This document shows positions 25,672-33,726 of a DNA stretch of 39,317 bases, one piece after another (position 1 is the first letter of the stretch; every line of letters starts with the position of its first letter). A program made the translations under genes and the position numbers. This DNA is from Gammaproteobacteria bacterium (GTDB taxonomy: Bacteria; Pseudomonadota; Gammaproteobacteria; Chromatiales; Chromatiaceae), in the NCBI GenBank assembly GCA_009908845.1, contig JAAAOQ010000125.1, forward strand, positions 1 through 39,317, given 5' to 3'. The notes under the pieces are model-generated. The model saw only the letters and a program-made list of their open reading frames with translations. It made no database searches and was not told the DNA's origin.

Positions 25672-26328
25672 TCAGCCCCGCAGCGAGCGGATCGACCAGC
25701 CGCGTTGGCGGGCGATTGCGGCGAGTCGTTCATCCGGGTCGATCGCAACGGCCTGCTCGACCGTCTCGAGCAGTGGCAGGTCATTGATCGAATCGCTGTA
25801 GAAGACGCTGCCCGTCAGCGACGCATCGTGACGCTCGAGCCAGTGTCTGAGCCGTTCGACCTTCCCTTCGCGGAATGCCGGCGTGCCTTCGACCCGGCCG
25901 GTGTAGCGTCCGGCCTCGATCGCGGGCTCGGTCGCAATCAGCTGATCGACGCCGAAGCGCGCCGCGATCGGACTGGTTACGAAGGCATTGGTAGCCGTGA
26001 TGATCATTAGCGTATCCCCGGCACGACGATGCTGCTCGACCAGCTCACGGGCGGCGGGCAGGATGATCGGATCGATGCGTCTGCGCACGAAGTCTTCACG
26101 CCAGCGCTCCAGGTCCGCCATCGGGTACTGGCTCAAGGGCGTGAGCGAGAAGCGCAGAAAGGCGTCGATATCGAGGCAGCCGTTACGGTAGTCATCGTAG
26201 AAACGCTGATTTGCGTGCTCATAGGCTTCCGCGTCGACGATCCCGAGGTCGATCAGGTGTCGGCCCCAAAGATAGTCTGAATCGCCCGCGAGCAGGGTGT
26301 TATCGAGATCGAAGAGAGCAAGCGGCAT
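25672..26328 (-). CDS. HAD-superfamily IB hydrolase
   Basis: A 218-residue HAD phosphatase with motif I FDLDNTLLAGDS (about 6), motif II IITATNAFV (about 109), a lysine region REGKVERL, and motif III YSDSINDLPLLETV (about 177). A helical cap lies between motifs I and II. It resembles SerB- and CicA-like proteins of subfamily IB; the substrate is undetermined. It is divergent from rppH, as I recall from other gammaproteobacteria such as Pseudomonas. Its stop lies about 100 bases before the PHO-box-like site. Confidence 0.88.
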   Translation of the reverse strand: MPLALFDLDNTLLAGDSDYLWGRHLIDLGIVDAEAYEHANQRFYDDYRNGCLDIDAFLRFSLTPLSQYPMADLERWREDFVRRRIDPIILPAARELVEQHRRAGDTLMIITATNAFVTSPIAARFGVDQLIATEPAIEAGRYTGRVEGTPAFREGKVERLRHWLERHDASLTGSVFYSDSINDLPLLETVEQAVAIDPDERLAAIARQRGWSIRSLRG

Positions 26329-26581
26329 CGATTTGACTGACGATTACTGATTACAACGGCAATCTTGGAGTGATTGGGCCCCTACTGCGGCTCGGCTCGG
26401 CTCGGCGCAGAGCCGGCCGTCAGGCTGTCAGAAGGGCCGCAAAACAGGCGGCAATGAGCGGCTGCGTTCTTGCAGCGTTCTGAGTGCCGATTCGCAGGCG
26501 GCTGCGCCCCTTCGAGCGCGATTTGAAGCCGCTGCCCGGATTATGGAAGAATGCCAGTGAAATCCAACCGGGTACAGTAAC

Positions 26582-27136
26582 TTGATCGACGGGGACGGTT
26601 TCCGGCCAAACGTCGGCATCATTTTGAGCAATGCGGACCGCCGTCTCTTCTGGGGCCGGCGTGTCGGGCAGAACGCATGGCAGTTTCCTCAGGGCGGTAT
26701 CCGATCCGACGAAACCCCGTTGGAAGCGATGTACCGCGAGCTCGAGGAAGAAGTAGGTTTGATGCCGACGCATGTGACCGTGCTGGGCTGCACGCGCGGG
26801 TGGCTCCGCTATCGCCTGCCAAAGCGCTTCATTCGGCGCCATTGCGGGCCGATCTGCATCGGCCAGAAGCAGGTTTGGTACATGCTCCGTGTCGATTGCG
26901 GTGAGGGCGCCTTCTGCCTCGACCGCAGCGAGAAGCCGGAGTTCGATGCCTGGCGCTGGGTGCGCTACTGGTATCCAGTGCAGGATGTCGTCTACTTCAA
27001 GCGCCGGGTCTATGAGCGCGCGCTCCAAGAGTTGGCGCCGCTACTGTACCCGGAGGGGCCGCCCGAGATGGATGTCTTGACTCCGCAGATTCACCAGCAA
27101 GCCGCCCGTGGCTATCTGCGCCAGCGGCGCCGCTAG
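26582..27136 (+). CDS. rppH: RNA pyrophosphohydrolase
   Basis: Nudix hydrolase that converts 5'-triphosphate mRNA ends to monophosphate, which speeds RNase E decay; 184 residues. The start [15 protein letters not shown] matches E. coli RppH and fixes the TTG at 26582 as initiator. The Nudix box [23 protein letters not shown] spans about 38-60, preceded by [29 protein letters not shown] is the conserved C-terminal block. The ribosome site is weak. The gene is divergent from the HAD hydrolase. Confidence 0.95.
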   Translation: MIDGDGFRPNVGIILSNADRRLFWGRRVGQNAWQFPQGGIRSDETPLEAMYRELEEEVGLMPTHVTVLGCTRGWLRYRLPKRFIRRHCGPICIGQKQVWYMLRVDCGEGAFCLDRSEKPEFDAWRWVRYWYPVQDVVYFKRRVYERALQELAPLLYPEGPPEMDVLTPQIHQQAARGYLRQRRR

Positions 27137-27196
27137 TGCAAGACAGCGGAGATCCCGAGACCGATTGTCGCTGTCCGCAATGGTTGTGCGGTCGGG

Positions 27197-27254
27197 GCCC
27201 GCTTGCGGGCGATCTTCGTCGCCGCAAGTGCGGCCTGGTCGCCCGCAAGCGGGC
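27197..27254. repeat. REP-like palindromic cluster
   Basis: Three small palindromes lie in a row: GCCCGCTTGCGGGC (27197-27210), GCCGCAAGTGCGGC (27221-27234) and GCCCGCAAGCGGGC (27241-27254). The outer two are inverted copies, so GCCCGCTTGCGGGCGA pairs with TCGCCCGCAAGCGGGC across 16 bases. The trailing GGGCTCCTACAG resembles the end of Pseudomonas-type REP elements. It lies between the convergent rppH and FAD-oxidase genes, a usual REP location, and may act as a bidirectional terminator or mRNA stabiliser. Confidence 0.6.
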
Positions 27255-27274
27255 TCCTACAGCGCTGAGAGCCC

Positions 27275-27339
27275 AGGTGGCAGAACCGGGTGGCAGGGCT
27301 GGGTGGCAGAACCGAGTGACAGAACCGGGTGGCAGAAAG
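27275..27339. repeat. 13-bp tandem repeat, five copies
   Basis: Five consecutive 13-base units close to GGGTGGCAGAACC occupy 65 bases, with one to three changes in most copies. Unit length is not a multiple of three and the surrounding gap (27137-27424) has no credible gene, so it is non-coding. The array lies 20 bases past the REP-like cluster. Confidence 0.75.
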
Positions 27340-27424
27340 AGGGTCTCGGCATTGCTGACACGATGCACTAGCCATCAGGTGAGGCAGGCTGCTGTTCCAC
27401 CCCCGCAGCAGGTTGGGTGCCGGG

Positions 27425-28822
27425 CTAGGCTGATCCAGGCGTCAGCGGCAGGCCCTTGCCCGGATTGAGGATCGTTTCCGGGTCGAACTGGGTCTTGATG
27501 CCGCGCATCAATGCGAGCGCCGGCGGGTCGATCTCGCGCTCGACGAAATCACGCTTCTCCAGCCCGACGCCGTGCTCTCCGGACAGGGTTCCGTCCAGGT
27601 CAATGACCAGATCGAAGACCCCGCCGAGACAGCGCTCGGCGCGCTTCATCTCGTCGGATTGGTCCGGGTCGACCAAGAGGTTCACATGGATGTTGCCGTT
27701 GCCGGCGTGGCCGAAGTTGACGATCCGGATGCCGTATCGCTGCGAAAGGTGCTCGAGCCCCTCGATGAAGGCCGCGATCCGCGACACCGGAACGACCACA
27801 TCTTCGTTGATCTTCTTCGGCGCGACATGCCGCAGTGCCGGCGAGAGCGCTTTCCGGGTCCGCCACAGGGCTGCGATCTGTTCCTGATCGCGCGCCACGC
27901 TCAGCTCGAGCAGGCCGTTGTTGCGCGCCGCTGATGCGACTGCATCGGCGGCGGCCGAGAGACAATCGGCCGGGCCGTCGACCTCGATCATCAGCAGTGC
28001 GCCGGTCTCGGCGCTGACGCCGAGATCAGAGTAGCGCCGGATCATCTCGATCGCTGCGGCGTCCATGAATTCGAGCGCGCAGGGCGTGATCGGCTGCGCC
28101 ATGATCGCGGCAACCGCATCGGCTGCGGCGTGGATGTCGCGGTAGGTGGCGCGCAGCGTCTGCTTGCCCTCTGGCACTGGGGTCAGCTTCAGGGTTGCTT
28201 CGGTGATCAGCGCCAGCGTGCCTTCGGAGCCGATGATGAGGCGTGTCAGGTCATAGCCGACGACGCCCTTGGTGGTCATGACGCCGGTACGGACCAACTG
28301 CCCGCTCCCAGTCACCGCGGCGAGGCCGAGTGTGTTCTCGCGCGGGGTACCGTATTTGACCGCCCGCGGCCCGGCCGAGTTGTAGGCGAGGTTGCCGCCG
28401 ATGGTGCAGACGGCGGCGCTGGTCGGATCAGGGGGCCAAAAGAAGCCGTGCTCGCCGCATGCGCGCTGCAGGGTCTCGTTGACAACGCCGGGCTCGACGA
28501 CCGCGAGCCGATTGGCCGGATCGATACGCAAGATTCGATTCATGCGCTCGAACGCGATCACGATACCGGTGCGCTCGGGCACGGTCGCGCCAGTCGTGCC
28601 GGTGCCGAGCCCGCGTGCCGTGATCGGGATTGCGTGCGCATTGGCGAGCTGTACCAGTGCCTGGACCTGCGCAGTCTCGGTCACGAACGCAACCGCGGCT
28701 GGCAGCGCCTGCCGGCGGCTGTTGTCGTAGCCGTAGGCCCAGCAGTCGCCGGGATCGGTGAGCAGCGCTTCGCGGCCTACGATCTCGGCCAGCGCCTTGG
28801 TCAGTGACTCAGCGAGGGCCAT
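27425..28822 (-). CDS. FAD-linked oxidase, GlcD / D-lactate dehydrogenase type
   Basis: FAD enzyme of about 465 residues oxidising a D-2-hydroxyacid such as glycolate or D-lactate. The FAD domain shows ITARGLGTGTTGATVP (about 71), VVEPGVVNETLQ, TIGGNLAYNSAGPRAVKYG (about 142) and GYDLTRLIIGSEGTLALITEA. The C-terminal domain has FGHAGNGNIHVNLLVDP (about 376) and LSGEHGVGLEKRDF (about 415). No glcE or glcF gene adjoins it, so it acts alone or with partners elsewhere. The ATG at 28822 overlaps the end of the BON lipoprotein gene by 14 bases. Exact substrate not readable. Confidence 0.88.
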   Translation of the reverse strand: MALAESLTKALAEIVGREALLTDPGDCWAYGYDNSRRQALPAAVAFVTETAQVQALVQLANAHAIPITARGLGTGTTGATVPERTGIVIAFERMNRILRIDPANRLAVVEPGVVNETLQRACGEHGFFWPPDPTSAAVCTIGGNLAYNSAGPRAVKYGTPRENTLGLAAVTGSGQLVRTGVMTTKGVVGYDLTRLIIGSEGTLALITEATLKLTPVPEGKQTLRATYRDIHAAADAVAAIMAQPITPCALEFMDAAAIEMIRRYSDLGVSAETGALLMIEVDGPADCLSAAADAVASAARNNGLLELSVARDQEQIAALWRTRKALSPALRHVAPKKINEDVVVPVSRIAAFIEGLEHLSQRYGIRIVNFGHAGNGNIHVNLLVDPDQSDEMKRAERCLGGVFDLVIDLDGTLSGEHGVGLEKRDFVEREIDPPALALMRGIKTQFDPETILNPGKGLPLTPGSA

Positions 28823-29423
28823 CGATGTACTCGAACAGCTTAACCACCCGTTTGACGCCGGGGAGCCGGCGGACGACATCGGTCGTGGTCTCGGCCTCCT
28901 GCCGGGTAACGAGCCCCATCAGGTAGACGACGCCGTCCTCGGTGACGATCTTGACCCGGGTCGCGTCGAAGCCCTCGATCCCCTTGCCGCCGCCGATCGC
29001 GATCTTCGCCCGCGATGTGATCAGGGCATCCTGACCCTCCCGGGCCAGAGAGATGCGCGGGCCGACTTCGACCTCGTTGTAGACCTTCTTGACCAAGGGA
29101 AGGCCGCTGACGAGCTCGGCGAAGCCTTGTCTGACCTCGGCATTGTCGGCCTGGCCGGTGAGCAGCACGGCGTGATTATAGCTCGTCACCGAGATCCGGC
29201 TGGCCTGCTCGATCTCGGAGTCTTGATAGAAGAGGTGCTTGGCCTTGAGCTCGATGACCTCGTCATCGACCACCGTGCCGGGTGAGCGACGCTCATGCAG
29301 AACGGATGCGCCGTAGGCCGTCCCGACGACCGCCGCCGGTGCGCAGGCCTGCAACAGCGCGGCCGTGGGCACCGCGGTCAGGATGATCAGAACGATCCAG
29401 TTAGGCTTGGGAAGCGAAGGCAT
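28809..29423 (-). CDS. BON-domain lipoprotein, DolP/YraP-like
   Basis: Outer-membrane lipoprotein of 204 residues. The N-terminal signal ends in the lipobox ALLQAC (Cys27). Two BON domains follow: about 62-130 (ISVTSYNHAVLLTGQADNAEVRQG, VYNEVEVG) and about 140-200 (VKIVTEDGVVYLMGLVTRQEAE, GVKRVVKLFEYI). This matches DolP (YraP), which supports outer-membrane integrity in E. coli. The gene lies in the conserved block lpoA-yraN-yraP and overlaps yraN by 23 bases. The usual diaA gene between them is absent. Confidence 0.9.
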   Translation of the reverse strand: MPSLPKPNWIVLIILTAVPTAALLQACAPAAVVGTAYGASVLHERRSPGTVVDDEVIELKAKHLFYQDSEIEQASRISVTSYNHAVLLTGQADNAEVRQGFAELVSGLPLVKKVYNEVEVGPRISLAREGQDALITSRAKIAIGGGKGIEGFDATRVKIVTEDGVVYLMGLVTRQEAETTTDVVRRLPGVKRVVKLFEYIDGPR

Positions 29424-29775
29424 GTCGAATCCAGGTGATCTTGCCAACGGCATCGACGGCGACCACATCGAACCGGCAAGGAAGTTCGGTCGGATGACGT
29501 TGCAGATAGTAGGCAGCGGCGGCCGCGATCCGTGCCTGCTTGCGGGGATCGACGCTTGCAGCGGCGCCGCCGAACCGCCCGGAGGCGCGATAGCGCACCT
29601 CAATGAACGCTAGGGTATCGCCATCGCGCATCACCAGGTCCAGCTCGCCACGTTTACAGCGAACATTGTGCGCCACAAGATGCAAGCCTTGACGCTCGAG
29701 GTAGTCGCGCGCCAGGCGTTCCTTGCTGTCGCCAAGCTGCTTGCGCCAGGGTTGTTCGCAGGGTGTCAATGTCAA
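29401..29775 (-). CDS. yraN: UPF0102 family protein YraN
   Basis: A 124-residue protein with an endonuclease-like fold of unproven role. UPF0102 features: ERLARDYLERQGLHLVAHNVRCKRGELDLVM and FIEVRYRASGRFGGAAASVDPRKQARI, with the E-D-E-type metal residues GELDL..FIEVR, where many members have K in the last position and this one has R. The start is taken as TTG at 29775, with no good ribosome site, so it is uncertain. It lies between lpoA and the BON gene, as in E. coli. Confidence 0.88.
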   Translation of the reverse strand: MTLTPCEQPWRKQLGDSKERLARDYLERQGLHLVAHNVRCKRGELDLVMRDGDTLAFIEVRYRASGRFGGAAASVDPRKQARIAAAAAYYLQRHPTELPCRFDVVAVDAVGKITWIRHAFASQA

Positions 29776-29823
29776 CGTTCGAGCTGGCTTGAGGCAGCGG
29801 AACCTTGAGCGGCGCGCCTTGAG

Positions 29824-31713
29824 TCAGCGGGCGGCCAATCTATCGGCGCCGCTGTCCTTGATGATCTCGTTGACCGTGATGACGCCGGTCTCGGTAAACC
29901 GCGCCAGTGTCAGCTGGCGCTGGATCTCTCCGCGTGCGTTGACCCTCAGTCCGCCGGTCTCGCCGGGGAAGAAGCTGCCCGGTTGCGTGCGCATCTCGCT
30001 GACCCGCGGGACGAGGCGGTAGGCATCGATACCCATTGCATAGAGCCGAGACAAGGGGCCGCTGATGTTGCGCAGTCCTTCTCGAAGTGCTTGACGTGAG
30101 AGCTGCTCGGACCGCTGCTGATCCAGCAGCCAGGGGATGTCGACGAAGTAGAGTCCGTCGAGTGCTGCATGCCGTGCCGGATCGAATGCGCCCTCGTAGA
30201 CGTGTGAGGTGGCGACCACTGGTACGGCGATGCCGGCGCCGCGCAAGGCCGCCCAAAGCTCGGCAATGTTACTGCTCTTGGCCACGAGCAGGATCACCTC
30301 TGCATCGCTACCAGCGACCGCTCCGGCGCTCTGTTGAATCGAACCATAGCTCGGCTGCGCACTGATCGACCCACCCAGCCCTCGCCATTGCCTGCGAAGT
30401 GCCTGGGCCATCCGCGAGCCCCAGGCACTCTGCGGGTAGAGGATTGCCGCGCGACGGACCCCGGCATCGAAGGCATGGTTGGCGGCACTGATCGCCTCGT
30501 CTTCCGGCGCGAGGGCGAACTGGAACAGGTTCTCAGCCGCAGTACCGTTGGTTCGATTCAGCGCGAGCGTTGGCACTGGAAGCCTACCCGAGTCTGTCAG
30601 CGCCGAGACCGAGGGCTTCGACAGTGGCCCGATCACCAGATCAGTGCCGCCGGCGACGGCTGCCTCATAGCTCGAGCCGCTACTGTTGCGGAACTCGAGG
30701 GTGGGCCTTGTGCTGCCGTGGTCGGCGTCGAAGGCTGCATTGATGCCGTCTCGGATGGTTCGAGCTGCGGCGCCGAACCTCCCTGATTGCGGAAGCAGCA
30801 CAACCGTGTCGGTGCCCGGTGGGTAGGCCCCGTTCAGGGTGGCGAAGTAGAACTCGCCGAGGTCACTCAGCGCCGGGTGTTGACGATGCTGTTGTCGCCA
30901 GGATTGCAGCGCCCTATCGGACTCTGCTGACCGTACCCCCTGGCCGGCCAACGCCTGAGCGAGCTCAGCCCAGCTCCGGACCTCGCCTTTGCTCGAGCGA
31001 GCGGCTTCTCGGAGCTGGGCCTCGGGTAGACTCGTTAGGGTGAATAACAGGGAGACCTGATTACCGAGCCGCGCTGAGCGGTCCTGGAGCAGGCCATCGA
31101 GGTCGTTCAATGCCTCAGCTGCTCGCAGCGGCTGATTGCGCATCCGATAGGCCGCGGCCACGGACCCATACCAGTCGCGCTTGAGTGCTGGTGTCAGGGT
31201 ATTTGGCTTGACCTGTTGCAACGCTGCGATCGCCTCGGACGCGCGGCCGCTGCTGAGTGAGATCTCGCCTCGCAGCAGATTGGCCGACTGCCGCTGCGCG
31301 GCAGTGGCTTTGGACTGGTCGAGGCCGAGGACCAGGCGATTGGCGCCGTCCAGATCACCTGCTTGCACCAGTGCGCCGGCGGCCTCGAGCTTCAGTTGTT
31401 GGCTTGCGGGCGCCGATGCCTGCTCGGCCAGAGCGAGATAGGCCTCGGCCGCGGCGGCGGGCTTGCCTTCCTGCTCCAACGCCCTTGCATCAGCGAGTGC
31501 TTCCGCGGGGACCTGGGCAAGTGCCTGTGCTGCATCGCGGTGAGGATCGATTGCGCAGCTGGTTGCGAGCAGCGCGGCAGCAATGAGCATGACCCATCGC
31601 GCATTGAAGGACGCCTGGTTCGATGCCCGAGCCAAGATCGCGCGGATGGGGCTGGGACTCGTCGGTTGTGCAGACGCTAGGGGCTGCCGGCCGGGACGCT
31701 GGGCAGGCATCAT
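29824..31713 (-). CDS. lpoA: penicillin-binding protein activator LpoA
   Basis: Outer-membrane lipoprotein of 629 residues that in enterobacteria reaches through the periplasm to stimulate PBP1a. The lipobox LLATSC places the lipidated Cys at residue 53. An Ala-rich TPR-like N-terminal domain (about 60-290) is followed by a periplasmic-binding-protein-like C-terminal domain starting near TDTVVLLPQSGRFGAAARTIRDG and including DLVIGPLSKPSVSAL. ATGATG at 31713/31710 follows GAGGAG. The region before the hydrophobic core is unusually long (about 38 residues). Divergent from rsmI, 47 bases away. Confidence 0.92.
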   Translation of the reverse strand: MMPAQRPGRQPLASAQPTSPSPIRAILARASNQASFNARWVMLIAAALLATSCAIDPHRDAAQALAQVPAEALADARALEQEGKPAAAAEAYLALAEQASAPASQQLKLEAAGALVQAGDLDGANRLVLGLDQSKATAAQRQSANLLRGEISLSSGRASEAIAALQQVKPNTLTPALKRDWYGSVAAAYRMRNQPLRAAEALNDLDGLLQDRSARLGNQVSLLFTLTSLPEAQLREAARSSKGEVRSWAELAQALAGQGVRSAESDRALQSWRQQHRQHPALSDLGEFYFATLNGAYPPGTDTVVLLPQSGRFGAAARTIRDGINAAFDADHGSTRPTLEFRNSSGSSYEAAVAGGTDLVIGPLSKPSVSALTDSGRLPVPTLALNRTNGTAAENLFQFALAPEDEAISAANHAFDAGVRRAAILYPQSAWGSRMAQALRRQWRGLGGSISAQPSYGSIQQSAGAVAGSDAEVILLVAKSSNIAELWAALRGAGIAVPVVATSHVYEGAFDPARHAALDGLYFVDIPWLLDQQRSEQLSRQALREGLRNISGPLSRLYAMGIDAYRLVPRVSEMRTQPGSFFPGETGGLRVNARGEIQRQLTLARFTETGVITVNEIIKDSGADRLAAR

Positions 31714-31760
31714 GGTCTCCTCGAGAAACGGGAATCTTGCCGGGCGGCGGAGGTGTTGAG

Positions 31761-32609
31761 TTGACGGGAATACTATACGTGGTGGCCACGCCGATCGGCA
31801 ATCGAGGCGATCTCAGCCCGCGTGCGCAGTCCGTGCTTGCCGAGGCCGATGTGATCGCGTGCGAGGACACGCGGCATAGCCGACCCCTGCTGGCCTCGAT
31901 CGGGGTAACGGGAGAGCTACTGGCCTATCATGAGCACAATGAAGAGCAGATGGCGCCGCGTCTGCTCGAGCGTCTCGGGGCGGGCGAGACCATCGCCTTG
32001 ATCAGCGATGCCGGCACGCCGCTGGTCAGTGATCCGGGTTTCTCATTGGTGCGGGCGGCGCGCGCGCAGCGTATTCGGGTCGAGCCGATCCCGGGACCCT
32101 GTGCGGCGATCTGCGCGCTCTCGGCCGCGGGCCTGCCGAGTGATCGTTTCCTGTTCATAGGCTTTCCGCCGCGCACCAGTTCGCAACGACAGCGTTGGCT
32201 GAAGGCGCTCAAGACCGAGACGGGCACGCTGATCCTCTACGAGAGCGGACGGCGCGCGGCAGCGACCCTGTCCGATCTCGCGGCGGTCTTCGGCGCCGAG
32301 CGCCGGGCCGTCGTGGCTCGCGAGCTCACGAAGCGTTTCGAGACCTTCCTTGAAGGCTCTGTTACCGAGCTCTCACAGCAGGTTGCAGCGAACCCTGAAC
32401 AACAGCTCGGTGAGCTGGTGATCCTGGTTGAGGGAGGCCCTGCTGAAGAGACTGACGGAGATCGGCGTGAGCAGGCCCGGGTACTGCAGCTGCTCGCCGA
32501 TGAGCTGCCGCTCAAACGTGCTGCGGCATTGACGGCCGCAATCACTGGTGGCGCGCGCAATGAGCTCTATCAGTTGGGGCTCGAGCTGAAGCGAGGGGGT
32601 GGCCGCTGA
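31761..32609 (+). CDS. rsmI: 16S rRNA (cytidine-1402-2'-O)-methyltransferase
   Basis: Methylates C1402 of 16S rRNA with SAM; 282 residues. The N-terminus ILYVVATPIGNRGDLSPRA, EADVIACEDTRHSRPLL, LISDAGTPLVSDPG, IPGPCAAICALSAAGLPSDRF and GFPPRTSSQR are RsmI signatures. TTG at 31761 is chosen as start because GGAGG ends seven bases before it and the family begins there; the frame is open further upstream without similarity. It shares a 47-base divergent promoter region with lpoA. Confidence 0.95.
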   Translation: MTGILYVVATPIGNRGDLSPRAQSVLAEADVIACEDTRHSRPLLASIGVTGELLAYHEHNEEQMAPRLLERLGAGETIALISDAGTPLVSDPGFSLVRAARAQRIRVEPIPGPCAAICALSAAGLPSDRFLFIGFPPRTSSQRQRWLKALKTETGTLILYESGRRAAATLSDLAAVFGAERRAVVARELTKRFETFLEGSVTELSQQVAANPEQQLGELVILVEGGPAEETDGDRREQARVLQLLADELPLKRAAALTAAITGGARNELYQLGLELKRGGGR

Positions 32610-32710
32610 CGACGCCCGCTGAGTTGCCTCGAGAGCTCGATCGCAACCCCGGGGGCCGGTTACAGGCGCTGCGGTTGTCGGCGGACTGACCGGTCGGGCG
32701 AATGTTGGTT

Positions 32711-32716
32711 TAGACT
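32711..32716 (+). promoter_or_regulatory. -10 hexamer of the RNase P RNA promoter
   Basis: TAGACT lies seven to eight bases before the predicted 5' end of the RNase P RNA, the spacing expected for a sigma-70 promoter. No good -35 hexamer was found at 16-18 bases. Confidence 0.45.
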
Positions 32717-32723
32717 ACGAGCT

Positions 32724-33091
32724 GGGAGTCGGCCGGACAGTCGCGGCTTGGCGTGTTCCAAGCGGAGGAAAGTCCGGGCTCCGTAGGGCAGGGTGCCAGG
32801 TAACACCTGGGGGGCGAGAGCCTACGGAAAGTGCCACAGAAAACAGACCGCCGTTCCCCGTGCGGGAACGGTAAGGGTGAAAAGGTGCGGTAAGAGCGCA
32901 CCGCGCCGGTGGTAACACGCGGCGGCACGGTAAACCCCACCCGGAGCAAGACCAAATAGAGGAGCGAGCGGCAGTCGCCGCAACGTGCGGCCCGCACGGG
33001 CTCCCGGGTAGGTCGCTTGAGGCGCGGGGTGACCCGCGTCCCAGATGAATGGCTGTCTACGACAGAACCCGGCTTATAGGCCGGCTCCCTC
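32724..33091 (+). ncRNA. rnpB: RNase P RNA, bacterial type A
   Basis: Catalytic RNA that removes 5' leaders from pre-tRNAs. Conserved blocks appear in order: GGACAGTCGC near the 5' end, GAGGAAAGTCCGGGCTCC, GGGCAGGGTGCCAGGTAAC, GGTAAGGGTGAAAAGGTGCGG, TAAGAGCGCACCG, GGCACGGTAAACCCCACC, GGAGCAAGACCAAATAG, CCCGGGTAGG and GACAGAACCCGGCTTATAGG. The ends GGAGTCGGCC and GGCCGGCTCC form helix P1. About 368 bases, a normal size. No U-rich terminator follows, and the convergent lipoprotein gene ends 12 bases later. Any frames across this stretch are not protein genes. Confidence 0.97.
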
Positions 33092-33103
33092 TTCCTCGAC
33101 TCG

Positions 33104-33718
33104 TTACCAGCGCCCCCCGAGCATCGAGCGCAGATTGTTGTCCAGCGGTAAGCTGAGCTCGGTCGTGGCGAGGACGGCGGCGTCGCGGGTGCGCACGACC
33201 CGAACGTTGAGGTAGACCGTTTCCTCCCCTTGCGCATAGGTCCCGAGCAGGATCGAGTTCGCGTCATAGGCATTGCGCAGACGCTTGACCTGCCGTGACA
33301 GGATCAGCTCACCCAAGCGCTGTTCGATGAAGAGACTCTCGCGCATCTTTACCTCGCGCATCTTGATACCGGCCTGCGACATCGCAGAGGCGAAGAGGTC
33401 GGAGCTGATGCGGCCAAAGGTCGAGGAGGCGCGAAGATTGTCGATGTCGACGAAGGTGGCGGCGATCATCGGGTCGTAGCCGGTCAGCCCCGGGTTTTCG
33501 CTCAAGAGCTGTTTGGCGGCGGTGTTGATCTCGCCGGCCAGATCGATCGGCTCTTTGGTTTCGGTGTACTGGCTGAACGCAGGGCCGTAGGTATAGAAGA
33601 AGCAGCCCGTCAGGGGTATTGAGCCGAACGCAACGAAGAGCAAGAGCAGCCAGAAGGGTCGGACGCGGGGGCGCTTGTCTCCGTGTCGGCTGTCAAGGCG
33701 CAATGGTGATCGGTACAT
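33104..33718 (-). CDS. FlgO-family lipoprotein
   Basis: Outer-membrane lipoprotein candidate of 204 residues. A long basic start (RLDSRHGDKRPRVR) precedes a hydrophobic core and the lipobox IPLTGC (Cys39). Residues about 60-200 resemble the FlgO domain: LAGEINTAAKQLLSENPGL, PMIAATFVDIDNLRASSTFGRISSDLFASAM, ANSILLGTYAQGEETVYLNVRVVR. In Vibrio FlgO aids the flagellar outer ring, but no flagellar genes occur here, so a general envelope role is equally possible. AGGGCGAG precedes the ATG. It follows the partner lipoprotein by eight bases. Confidence 0.83.
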   Translation of the reverse strand: MYRSPLRLDSRHGDKRPRVRPFWLLLLFVAFGSIPLTGCFFYTYGPAFSQYTETKEPIDLAGEINTAAKQLLSENPGLTGYDPMIAATFVDIDNLRASSTFGRISSDLFASAMSQAGIKMREVKMRESLFIEQRLGELILSRQVKRLRNAYDANSILLGTYAQGEETVYLNVRVVRTRDAAVLATTELSLPLDNNLRSMLGGRW

Positions 33719-33726
33719 GGCTCGCC

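Noticed and set aside
26386..26404. GGCTC direct repeats between the HAD hydrolase and rppH
   Set aside because: Only three short units, easily chance in GC-rich DNA.
32710..33273. Long minus-strand frame across the RNase P RNA gene
   Set aside because: The stretch is the conserved RNase P RNA; the peptide has no protein family features.
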